Shown here: piece after piece, positions 4,430-10,677 of the stretch | How the letters are laid out: each line of letters starts with the position of its first letter | Numbering within the stretch: position 1 is the stretch's first letter | NCBI GenBank assembly: GCA_021818075.1 | Contig: JAKAFD010000020.1 | Coordinates: forward strand, 1-13,328 | Origin: a bacterium | Lineage (GTDB): Bacteria; Patescibacteriota; Patescibacteriia; Patescibacteriales; Patescibacteriaceae | DNA: 13,328 nt | Reading direction: 5' to 3' | Program-made: the position numbers and the translations under genes | Notes under the pieces: generated by a model | Seen by the model: the letters and a program-made list of their open reading frames with translations, nothing else | The model's database searches: none | What the model was told of the DNA's origin: nothing

Positions 4430-5722
4430 ATGGCAAAAATTTTTTTAATTGACGAGCTCAAGCCGGAAGATACCGCTATGCTGCAGGCACTTTATTCCCG
4501 CAGCGCCGAGAGCGTGGCCGTCCATCTGGACAAAGTCAAAGCCAGCGGTTCGGGCCGCTTTATGGAACAATACTATATCGGCTACGGCCACGACAGCATT
4601 GCCGACTGCGGCTCCACCACCTTGTTTATTGAAGGTTTGTCCATTTTGGCCGATAAAGTGCTGCAGGACTGGAGCCTTTATTCAGGCCAAGAAACCAGTA
4701 CCCGTTATGTGGATATGTCCCGTCAGCCGATTCTTGACCCGCTGGCCACGCCGGCCTCCAAGGCGATTCTGGACGACTGGCTGGCCTTTTACAATAACGC
4801 CGGCGAACCCCTAAAAGAGCATCTGCGCCGTCTTTATCCCCGGCAGGCCGACGAGGACGAGAAAGTTTACGAGCGAGCCATTAAGGCCCGGGCTTTTGAC
4901 ATCCTGCGCGCCTGGCTGCCGGCCGGCATCACCACTCAATTAAGCTGGCACACCAATTTGCGCCAGGCTAAAGATAAGCTGTCGCTCATGCTGCATCACC
5001 CCTTGGCGGAGGCGCGGCAAGTGGCGCAAGACATTTTAACCAAGCTCAAAGAACACTACCCGTCCAGTTTCGGCTACCAACCAACGGCCGAGCAAGAAAG
5101 TTATCGCCAAGCAACCATGACCGACCTGGCTTACTATGAAGCTGACCCAGCGGTTGATTTCTCCTGCCGCATAAATTTAGATAAACAAGAGTTGGCGCAA
5201 TATGCCGACGTTTTAGCCCAGCGGCCGCCCAAAACCTGTTTGCCGGTTATCTTAAATGAACTGGGCAATATCCGCTTTGATTTTTTGCTGGATTACGGTT
5301 CGTTTAGAGATTTACAACGGCATCGCAACGGCGTCTGCCGTATTCCCCTGCTGTCCACTAAATTCGGTTTTAATGAATGGTATTTAAACGAGTTGCCCGA
5401 CGACCTCCGGCAGCAGGGCGAAACTTTGCTGGCCAAACAAATTGCCGCCCTTAACGCTTTGGACGGCTCGGCCATTGATAAGCAATACTACACCGCCTTA
5501 GGCTTTAATGTTACTTGCCGCGTGGCTTATCCTTTAATGCCGACCATCTATACCATTGAACTGCGCTCCGGCAAGGCGGTCCACCCGACTATGCGCGCCA
5601 TTGCCCACAAAATGCACGCGGCTCTGGCCAAGGAATTGCCGCTAGTGAAACTCCACTCCGATTTAGAGGCTAGCGACTGGGATATTAAGCGAGGTTTGAA
5701 TACGATTATTGAGAAAAAATAA
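4430..5722 (+). CDS. Double-domain ThyX-like (FAD-dependent thymidylate synthase family) protein
   Basis: 430 residues, about twice a normal ThyX (210-250). The N-terminal half (about 1-215) carries GYGHDSIAD (51-59), the E-x-STRY element (88-93), and a C-terminal ThyX-like block LPAGITTQLSWHTNLRQAKD (163-182), but the expected RHR motif is replaced. The C-terminal half (about 240-430) carries the RHR motif (297-299, LQRHRNG) but not the preceding Gly-His element. Normal ThyX methylates dUMP to dTMP using methylenetetrahydrofolate and FADH2, with active sites built between subunits of a tetramer. A fused pseudo-dimer with complementary halves could rebuild such a site; that is inference. Downstream kinases, Tmk-like protein and dUTPase support a role in dTMP supply. 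The ATG has no SD. The gene starts about 20 nt after its predicted transcription start. Confidence 0.8.
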   Translation: MAKIFLIDELKPEDTAMLQALYSRSAESVAVHLDKVKASGSGRFMEQYYIGYGHDSIADCGSTTLFIEGLSILADKVLQDWSLYSGQETSTRYVDMSRQPILDPLATPASKAILDDWLAFYNNAGEPLKEHLRRLYPRQADEDEKVYERAIKARAFDILRAWLPAGITTQLSWHTNLRQAKDKLSLMLHHPLAEARQVAQDILTKLKEHYPSSFGYQPTAEQESYRQATMTDLAYYEADPAVDFSCRINLDKQELAQYADVLAQRPPKTCLPVILNELGNIRFDFLLDYGSFRDLQRHRNGVCRIPLLSTKFGFNEWYLNELPDDLRQQGETLLAKQIAALNALDGSAIDKQYYTALGFNVTCRVAYPLMPTIYTIELRSGKAVHPTMRAIAHKMHAALAKELPLVKLHSDLEASDWDIKRGLNTIIEKK

Positions 5723-5727
5723 TTACT

Positions 5728-6279
5728 ATGCCTAAATTGATTATCGGCCTAACCGGCCAGCTGGCCGCCGGCAAAGGCGCAGCCGCCGCCTATTTGGAAA
5801 AAAAATATCAAGCACAGACTTTTGGTTTTTCCACTCCCCTGCGCGATATTTTAAAACGGCTTTACCTGGAAGAAGCTAGGGCCAATTTAGCCAATTTGTC
5901 GCGTATTTTGCGCGAACAATTCGGCTCCGATTTAATCAGCCGCGTCATTACCGAGGATATTAAACACTCCTCGGCTGAGATTGTTGTTTTAGACGGCATC
6001 CGCCGCCTGCCTGACATCGCTTTAGCCAAAGATTTGCCGGGCTTTAACTTGGTGCGTGTGGAGACCGATGAACAAACGCGCTACCAGCGTCTGCTGGGCC
6101 GCTCGCAAAACGCCGACGACCAGCAAAAAACTTTTGCTCAGTTTCAAGCCGACCACCAAGCTGAAGCCGACCGGCAAATTCCGCAGGTAATGGCGATGGC
6201 GCAATATACTTTAACTAATAACGGCACAATGGAACAACTATATCAGCAAATTGACGATTTAATCACCAAGCTAAGTTAA
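5728..6279 (+). CDS. P-loop nucleotide kinase (dNMP kinase / dephospho-CoA kinase-like)
   Basis: 183 residues, starting at ATG 5728, five bases after the ThyX-like stop. The N-terminus has a Walker A motif GQLAAGKG (10-17). A helix TPLRDILKRL follows, then LSRILREQFGSDLI (57-70), a Walker B-like strand IVVLDGIRRLPDI (85-97) and an arginine lid TRYQRLLGR (117-125). This layout matches small nucleotide kinases of the AAA_18/dNMP-kinase and CoaE groups. The IRR after the DG resembles dNMP kinases. In this operon a deoxynucleoside monophosphate kinase is the most logical job, but dephospho-CoA kinase cannot be excluded. The next gene starts three bases after the stop. Confidence 0.65.
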   Translation: MPKLIIGLTGQLAAGKGAAAAYLEKKYQAQTFGFSTPLRDILKRLYLEEARANLANLSRILREQFGSDLISRVITEDIKHSSAEIVVLDGIRRLPDIALAKDLPGFNLVRVETDEQTRYQRLLGRSQNADDQQKTFAQFQADHQAEADRQIPQVMAMAQYTLTNNGTMEQLYQQIDDLITKLS

Positions 6280-6282
6280 GCT

Positions 6283-6873
6283 ATGACAGGGAAATTTATC
6301 GTTTTCTACGGCGTAAATAATCTGGGCAAAAGCACCCAAGCTAAATTGTTGGTGGACAAATTAAACGCCCGAGAATTAAAAGCCGAATATCTTAAGTATC
6401 CGCTTTACGATTTGGCGCCCAGCGGCCCGCTCTTAAACCAATATTTGCGCCAAGGCAATCCCTTCGGCTTGTCGCCGCGCGAAGCCCAGCTGCTTTACGC
6501 CATGAACCGCTGGCAGTATCAGGACGAACTTAAGGCCAAACTGGCGGCCGGCACTTGGCTGGTGGCCGAAGACTATACCGGCACCGGCTTGGCTTGGGGC
6601 GTAGGCGCCGGGGTTGATGAAAAATTTTTATTAACTGTCAATGACGGTTTAGTAGTTGAGGATTTGGCAATTTTATTTGACGGCCAAAGATTTCTAGAAG
6701 CGGTGGAAAGCGGCCACCAGCACGAAACCGATAATGAACTGACGACCAAAGTCCGCGCCGCGCACCAATACTTTGGCGAACGCCTCCATTGGCCGACAGT
6801 TAATGCTAATTTAACTATTGAAGAAGTGGCAGAAAAAATTTGGCAAATTGTCAGCCAGCATTTTAATTTTTAA
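6283..6873 (+). CDS. tmk: Thymidylate kinase-like protein
   Basis: 196 residues, near the family norm of about 205. Walker A is GVNNLGKST (10-18). The segment YLKYPLYD (36-43) stands where Tmk has its FPR/YP loop. LLYAMNRWQYQDEL (70-83) matches the conserved ANRWE helix with Arg76 that contacts dTMP. The usual catalytic DR(Y) motif reads AEDYTGTGLAWG (95-106), so the Arg next to the acidic residue is missing. A lid-like segment DGQRFLEAVESGHQHETDNE lies at 133-152. Tmk phosphorylates dTMP to dTDP; the ThyX-like gene upstream and dut downstream agree with this. The altered DRY motif leaves room for a changed substrate. It starts 3 bases after the kinase gene. Its stop TAA is followed directly by the TATG target duplication of the GIY-YIG element. 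Confidence 0.75.
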   Translation: MTGKFIVFYGVNNLGKSTQAKLLVDKLNARELKAEYLKYPLYDLAPSGPLLNQYLRQGNPFGLSPREAQLLYAMNRWQYQDELKAKLAAGTWLVAEDYTGTGLAWGVGAGVDEKFLLTVNDGLVVEDLAILFDGQRFLEAVESGHQHETDNELTTKVRAAHQYFGERLHWPTVNANLTIEEVAEKIWQIVSQHFNF

Positions 6874-7196
6874 TATGCCCAGTAGTACAACTTCAAACAG
6901 GATATATTATTGGGTTTACGTTTTGGAAAGTCTAAAAGATGGAAAAAGATATATAGGTTTTACCACTAACCTAAATAAAAGAATAGCCGAACATAATTCT
7001 GGCCAAGTATTTTCCACAAAAGGGCGAACGCCCTTGGTACCAATTTACGCTGAAATGTGTTTGAATAAGCATGACGCTCAAAGACGAGAGGGTTATCTTA
7101 AAACCACAGGAGGCAGAAGATTTTTAGCTAAAAGACTTTGTATATATTATTCAATGAAGAAAAAGTAATATATTTGAAGTTGTACTACTGGGTATG
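6874..7196. mobile_element. GIY-YIG inverted-repeat element with TATG target duplication
   Basis: Terminal inverted repeats CCCAGTAGTACAACTTCAAA (6878-6897) and its perfect reverse complement (7173-7192) bound a single nuclease gene. TATG occurs directly outside both ends (6874-6877 and 7193-7196), as expected for a 4-bp target-site duplication. Removing the element plus one TATG restores the tmk stop directly followed by the dut start, matching the 3-5 base spacing of the other genes in the operon. The inside is more AT-rich than the neighbours. No transposase is encoded, so movement would depend on the nuclease or on enzymes from elsewhere. Confidence 0.8.
6875..7168 (+). CDS. Small GIY-YIG nuclease
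   Basis: 97 residues from ATG 6875. The single catalytic domain fills the protein: YYWVYVLESLKDGKRYIGFT (11-30) holds the GIY-equivalent Tyr15 and the YIG (26-28), Arg36 lies in NLNKRIAEHNSG, and the catalytic Glu72 in RREGYLK. The end is basic (KRLCIYYSMKKK). GIY-YIG enzymes cut DNA by a single-metal mechanism; this short form resembles the YhbQ/URI group, which is abundant in Patescibacteria. The start codon lies in the left target duplication, and the first residues (PSSTTSN) are encoded by the inverted repeat. A longer frame from 6818 would overlap tmk and is rejected. No SD is present. It is the only protein of the element, so it may promote its own spread as a homing-type nuclease. Confidence 0.88.
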   Translation: MPSSTTSNRIYYWVYVLESLKDGKRYIGFTTNLNKRIAEHNSGQVFSTKGRTPLVPIYAEMCLNKHDAQRREGYLKTTGGRRFLAKRLCIYYSMKKK

Positions 7197-7619
7197 AATG
7201 AAAAACTAATTATTGAAAAAATAACGCCAACCGCCAAACTGCCGACGCGGGCTTACGCGGGCGATGCCGGTTTGGATTTATACGCCGACGAAACAATAAC
7301 CATTGCCCCCAAGGCTTACGCTTTAATCAGAACGGGGCTCAAAATGGAAATTCCTGTTGGTTTTGTCGGCTTGGTCTGGGACAAAGGCGGATTGGCCAAA
7401 CAGGGCTTACATTCGCTGGCCGGCGTGGTTGACGCCGGTTATCGCGGCGAATTATTTATTGAACTGCTTAATTTAAGCGCAAATGACATCGCCATTACCG
7501 CCGGACAAAAAATGGCTCAACTCTTAGTCCAGCCGGTATCTTTAATAGAAGTGGTGGAAGGCAAGGTTAGCGAATCAGAGCGCGGCGACAAGAGTTTGGG
7601 CTCCAGCGGCTTGAATTAA
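7194..7619 (+). CDS. dut: dUTP diphosphatase (dUTPase)
   Basis: 141 residues, standard trimeric dUTPase length. Five motifs appear in order: I AGDAGLDLY (22-30, catalytic-site Asp), II DKGGLAKQGL (63-72, usually PRSGLAxKxG), III GVVDAGYRGE (77-86, with the Asp and Tyr that hold deoxyuridine), IV GQKMAQLLV (104-112), and V RGDKSLGSSG (130-139, usually RGxGGFGSTG). It hydrolyses dUTP to dUMP and pyrophosphate, keeping uracil out of DNA and feeding dUMP to thymidylate synthase. Motif II lacks the normal Arg-Ser and motif V has Leu instead of the stacking Phe, so kinetics may differ. The ATG at 7194 lies in the right TATG duplication of the preceding element. A terminator follows the stop by 11 bases. 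Confidence 0.9.
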   Translation: MNEKLIIEKITPTAKLPTRAYAGDAGLDLYADETITIAPKAYALIRTGLKMEIPVGFVGLVWDKGGLAKQGLHSLAGVVDAGYRGELFIELLNLSANDIAITAGQKMAQLLVQPVSLIEVVEGKVSESERGDKSLGSSGLN

Positions 7620-7630
7620 TTTAAATAAAA

Positions 7631-7663
7631 AAACCCGTCTCAATATGGCATTGAGAGGGGTTT
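7631..7663. terminator. Bidirectional terminator between dut and the membrane-protein gene
   Basis: AAACCC (7631-7636), a G-G mismatch, then TCTCAAT pairs with ATTGAGA and GGGTTT (7658-7663), with loop ATGGC, 13 pairs in all. An A-tract on the left gives a long T-tract to leftward transcripts; the right side is TTTAAAATTT. It serves the convergent ends at 7619 and 7679. Confidence 0.75.
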
Positions 7664-7678
7664 AAAATTTACTTACTT

Positions 7679-8011
7679 TTAATAAGAAGAATACGATGCT
7701 TTAGGGTAATGCCGCGCTTCCTGATAAAGGTAGACGACAACCGCGATGATTATTACTCCAAGTAAACAACCGGCAATGATTGGTGCAACAGCAAACAACC
7801 AAATAAGCCCTATATAAAATAATGCCGCTCCAATCCCTACCAGAGAATAAGCAATAACCTCAACGGTTTTGATTTTAAACGTTCTTAACCGAGGACGATC
7901 GCCGCTTAAATAAAGCAAGGGAAAACCGATAGCTAAGCAGATAGCCGACCAAATCAAGAGTTCTAAAGGATAAGCAGCTGCGCCGATAAAATAAGTATCC
8001 AAAAAAATCAT
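7679..8011 (-). CDS. Small membrane protein with three helices, unknown function
   Basis: 110 residues from ATG 8011, chosen because GGAGG (8018-8022) lies 6 bases upstream; a TTG one codon earlier is too close to the SD. Three hydrophobic stretches are visible: about residues 13-35 (YPLELLIWSAICLAIGFPLL), 50-70 (VEVIAYSLVGIGAALFYIGL) and 73-94 (FAVAPIIAGCLLGVIIIAVV). A basic loop DRPRLRTFKIK lies between the first two, and the tail YQEARHYPKASYSSY is tyrosine-rich. I do not recognise a family. It is a single-gene unit with its own promoter (8079-8107), convergent with dut and divergent from gatB. Confidence 0.65.
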   Translation of the reverse strand: MIFLDTYFIGAAAYPLELLIWSAICLAIGFPLLYLSGDRPRLRTFKIKTVEVIAYSLVGIGAALFYIGLIWLFAVAPIIAGCLLGVIIIAVVVYLYQEARHYPKASYSSY

Positions 8012-8078
8012 CAAAAACCTCCATTTATAAATTATTTATTATTTTCTTCTTAATAGAAAATTTCAAAGGACTGACGCT

Positions 8079-8107
8079 ACTTTAATATATTAACTGAAGT
8101 TTGTCAA
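8079..8107 (-). promoter_or_regulatory. Promoter for the three-helix membrane protein
   Basis: Minus-strand TTGACA (8107-8102, perfect) and TAAAGT (8084-8079) spaced by 17 bases. The predicted leader is about 60 nt and holds the GGAGG site. Confidence 0.55.
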
Positions 8108-8133
8108 TGTTTTTACTTCGCTAAACATAGGCC

Positions 8134-8162
8134 TTTAATTCTTTCTAATTCTAAGGTAAAAT
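8134..8162 (+). promoter_or_regulatory. Candidate promoter for gatB-ldh
   Basis: TAAAAT (8157-8162) with a weak TTTAAT -35 (8134-8139) 17 bases upstream. Transcription would start near 8169, leaving a very short leader before ATG 8184. The poor -35 limits confidence. Confidence 0.35.
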
Positions 8163-8183
8163 GAAAAAGTGTCATTAATCTTT

Positions 8184-9716
8184 ATGGATTACGATGTTAT
8201 TATTGGCTTAGAAATACATACCGAGCTTAAAACCAAGAGCAAGATGTTTTGCTCTTGCGCCAATTTAGCCGACGGCGCCGCGCCCAACACCAATGTTTGC
8301 CCGATTTGTCTGGGGCATCCGGGCACGCTGCCGGCCGTCAACGAGCAGGCCCTGAAAGATGGACTGCTTTTAGGTTTGGCCTTAAATTGCAAAATCAACC
8401 AAGTGACCAAGTTTGACCGCAAAAATTATTTTTACCCTGACCTGCCCAAGGGCTACCAAATCTCCCAATACGACCTGCCTATCGCCTACGGCGGTTATCT
8501 GACGGTCGGCGCCAAGCGCGACATCGGCATTATCCGCATTCACCTGGAAGAAGACACCGGCAAGCTGGTGCACGACAAAGCCGGCCACTCGCTGGTGGAT
8601 TTCAACCGCGCCGGCACGCCCCTGATTGAAATGGTGACCGAACCGGTTATCGCCAGCGCCGCCGAAGCCAAAAAATTCTGCCAGCGCTTCCAGCAAATTT
8701 TGCGTTATCTGCATATCTCCGACGCCAATATGGAAAAGGGGCAGATGCGTTGCGAGGCTAATGTCAGTTTGCAGGCCAAAGACGGCTGGGAATATGTTGA
8801 CAAGCAAATCAAACCGCTGGGCCGCAACGAACTTAATAATAAAGTGGAAGTAAAAAATATCAATTCTTTCCGCTCGCTGGAAAAAGCCATTAATTACGAA
8901 ATTGAGCGGCAAAGCGCCATGTTGGATAAAAAAGAAGCTATCCCGGCAGAAACTCGCGGCTGGAACGATACCACCAACAAAACCGTGAGCCAGCGCCTTA
9001 AAGAAACCGCCGCCGACTATCGTTATTTTCCCGAGCCCGACATTCCCCCGCTCATCATCAGCCAAGCTTTATTAGATTCCGTTGCCGCGGTCGCTACGGA
9101 AATGCCGCAAGCCAAAGTTGAACGCCTGATGCAAGAATACGGCTTAAACGAATACGACGCCGAACAACTGACCGCCGATAAGGCTTTATCAGCCTATGCC
9201 GAAGAAGTTTTCAGTGAATTAAAGGCCTGGATTGAGGCCCAGGGCGACGACTGGCAGCGTCAGGAACATAAGTTGATGAAACTGGCCGTTAACTGGTTAG
9301 AAAGCGAACTGTTAAAACACCTTAATTTAAACCGGCAGACCATCAAAGATATTAAAATTACGCCGGAAAATTTTGCCGAGCTCATCTCCCTCTTGGCCGC
9401 CGGTAAAATCAACTCCTCGGCCGGCCAGATTATTTTAAATCAAATGTACCAAATCGGCGGCGATCCGTCGGACATTATGGCCAAATTAAACTTGGAACAA
9501 TCGGACAACGCCGATGAACTGGAAAAAATTGTTGCCCAAGTTCTGGCCGACAATCCCGACCAAGCCGAAGCCTACCGCGCGGGCAAAACCGCCTTGTTGA
9601 AATTTTTTGTGGGCAAAATTATGGCCGCCAGCGAGGGCAAAGCCAATCCCCAGCTGATTCCGGAACTGATTGATAAAATAAATAAATCTCTAAATAAAAA
9701 GTATGGCAAAAAATAA
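8184..9716 (+). CDS. gatB: Asp-tRNA(Asn)/Glu-tRNA(Gln) amidotransferase subunit B
   Basis: 510 residues from ATG 8184. This start is preferred over GTG 8169 because homologues begin directly before the VIGLEIH-type motif, here DYDVIIGLEIHTELKT. A zinc site is visible as Cys23, Cys25, Cys39 and Cys42 (FCSC ... CPICLGHPGTLPAVN). NYFYPDLPKGYQISQYD (81-97), HLEEDTGKL (120-128) and VDFNRAGTPLIEMVTEP (138-154) form the kinase-like core that activates the misacylated tRNA. The C-terminal part (about 350-510) is the helical and YqeY-like tail that holds tRNA. With GatA and GatC it converts Glu-tRNA(Gln) or Asp-tRNA(Asn) to the amide forms; those partners are not in this window. The last 14 bases overlap the next gene. 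Confidence 0.95.
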   Translation: MDYDVIIGLEIHTELKTKSKMFCSCANLADGAAPNTNVCPICLGHPGTLPAVNEQALKDGLLLGLALNCKINQVTKFDRKNYFYPDLPKGYQISQYDLPIAYGGYLTVGAKRDIGIIRIHLEEDTGKLVHDKAGHSLVDFNRAGTPLIEMVTEPVIASAAEAKKFCQRFQQILRYLHISDANMEKGQMRCEANVSLQAKDGWEYVDKQIKPLGRNELNNKVEVKNINSFRSLEKAINYEIERQSAMLDKKEAIPAETRGWNDTTNKTVSQRLKETAADYRYFPEPDIPPLIISQALLDSVAAVATEMPQAKVERLMQEYGLNEYDAEQLTADKALSAYAEEVFSELKAWIEAQGDDWQRQEHKLMKLAVNWLESELLKHLNLNRQTIKDIKITPENFAELISLLAAGKINSSAGQIILNQMYQIGGDPSDIMAKLNLEQSDNADELEKIVAQVLADNPDQAEAYRAGKTALLKFFVGKIMAASEGKANPQLIPELIDKINKSLNKKYGKK

Positions 9717-10626
9717 TTCTTTGCTGCAAAAAATCGCCGTTATCGGCGCCGGCAATGTCGGCTCCACCATCGTCTACACTTTAATGTTAAAAAATCTGGC
9801 GGCGCAGATTGTGCTGATTGACATTAACGACCGAAAAGAAAAAGGCGAAGTTTTGGATCTTGATGACGGCTTGTGTTTCGTGGAAACCGGCTGCGTTAAA
9901 GGCGGCGATTTTCGCGATGCCGCCGATGCCGACCTAATTATTCTAACGGCCGGCTTGGCTCAAAAACCGGGCGAAACCCGTCTGCAACTGGCCAAGAAAA
10001 ACCAAGACATCGCCCGTTCGGTTTTCAAAAAAATCGGCCAGCTGAAAAAAACGGCGGTGATTATCGTGGTAACCAATCCGGTTGATGTCATTACTTACGC
10101 CGTCCAGCAGGCCTGCTCGCTGCCTAAGAGCCAGGTTTTTGGCTCCGGCACCTCTCTGGAAACCGCCCGCTTGCGCACTGCCTTAAGCCATTTACTAAAA
10201 GTTAATTCCGTCAGCATTGACGGCTTTTGCCTAGGCGAACACGGCGACAGTGGTTTTGTGGCCTGGAGCACGATTACGGTTGGCGGCGCGCCCATCAGCA
10301 AATTCATCAAGAGCCAAAAAGAATTAAAGGTCATAGAAAAACGGGTAAAAAATGAAGTTTATGAAATAATCAAACGCAAAGGCGCCACTTTCTTCGGCAT
10401 TGCCATGGTAGTAACTGATATTGTGGAAGCGGTGGTTCTAAATCAGCGTAAAGTTATGCCGATATCATCGCGGCTAGCCGGCTGGAACGGCGTTTCCGGA
10501 GTTTGTTTAAGCGCGCCGGCGGTTATCGGCCGCCAAGGCGTAGTCAAGCTCTGGCCGCTAAAATTAACGGGCGAGGAAAAAAAGAAATTTCAAACATCAG
10601 CCAAAAAAATAAAACAATACTTATAA
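9703..10626 (+). CDS. ldh: L-lactate dehydrogenase (lactate/malate dehydrogenase family)
   Basis: 307 residues. The N-terminal Rossmann fold has GAGNVG (15-20) and Asp40 at the end of the second strand, which indicates NAD preference. AGLAQKPGETR (83-93) carries Gln87, the residue typical of lactate rather than malate specificity, and the mobile Arg93. Asn125 (VTNPVDV), Arg156 (SLETARLR) and the catalytic His180 (LGEHGDS) follow. The Asp that normally pairs with the catalytic His (in LDxAR) is Glu153 here. The enzyme would reduce pyruvate to lactate and regenerate NAD+, fitting a fermentative life. A malate dehydrogenase reading is less likely because of Gln87. The ATG lies inside the end of gatB, a 14-base overlap that implies cotranscription. 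A terminator follows by 14 bases. Confidence 0.85.
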   Translation: MAKNNSLLQKIAVIGAGNVGSTIVYTLMLKNLAAQIVLIDINDRKEKGEVLDLDDGLCFVETGCVKGGDFRDAADADLIILTAGLAQKPGETRLQLAKKNQDIARSVFKKIGQLKKTAVIIVVTNPVDVITYAVQQACSLPKSQVFGSGTSLETARLRTALSHLLKVNSVSIDGFCLGEHGDSGFVAWSTITVGGAPISKFIKSQKELKVIEKRVKNEVYEIIKRKGATFFGIAMVVTDIVEAVVLNQRKVMPISSRLAGWNGVSGVCLSAPAVIGRQGVVKLWPLKLTGEEKKKFQTSAKKIKQYL

Positions 10627-10640
10627 AAACCAAAATAAAA

Positions 10641-10677
10641 AAGCCCACCGTTACGCGTGGGCTTATTTATTTTTTTG
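10641..10677 (+). terminator. Terminator after ldh, shared with the convergent gene
   Basis: AAGCCCAC (10641-10648) pairs with GTGGGCTT (10657-10664) across an 8-base loop, followed by ATTTATTTTTTT. An A-rich left flank provides T residues for leftward transcripts as well. It overlaps the stop codon of the minus-strand gene. Confidence 0.8.

Noticed and set aside
6818..7168. Longer GIY-YIG protein starting within tmk
   Set aside because: The added 19 residues come from the tmk coding sequence read out of frame and lie outside the inverted-repeat element; homologues start near the YxYVL segment.
8382..9065. Long minus-strand open frame of 227 codons inside gatB
   Set aside because: It is antisense to a clearly conserved gatB region, with no start signal; such frames are common opposite biased codons.
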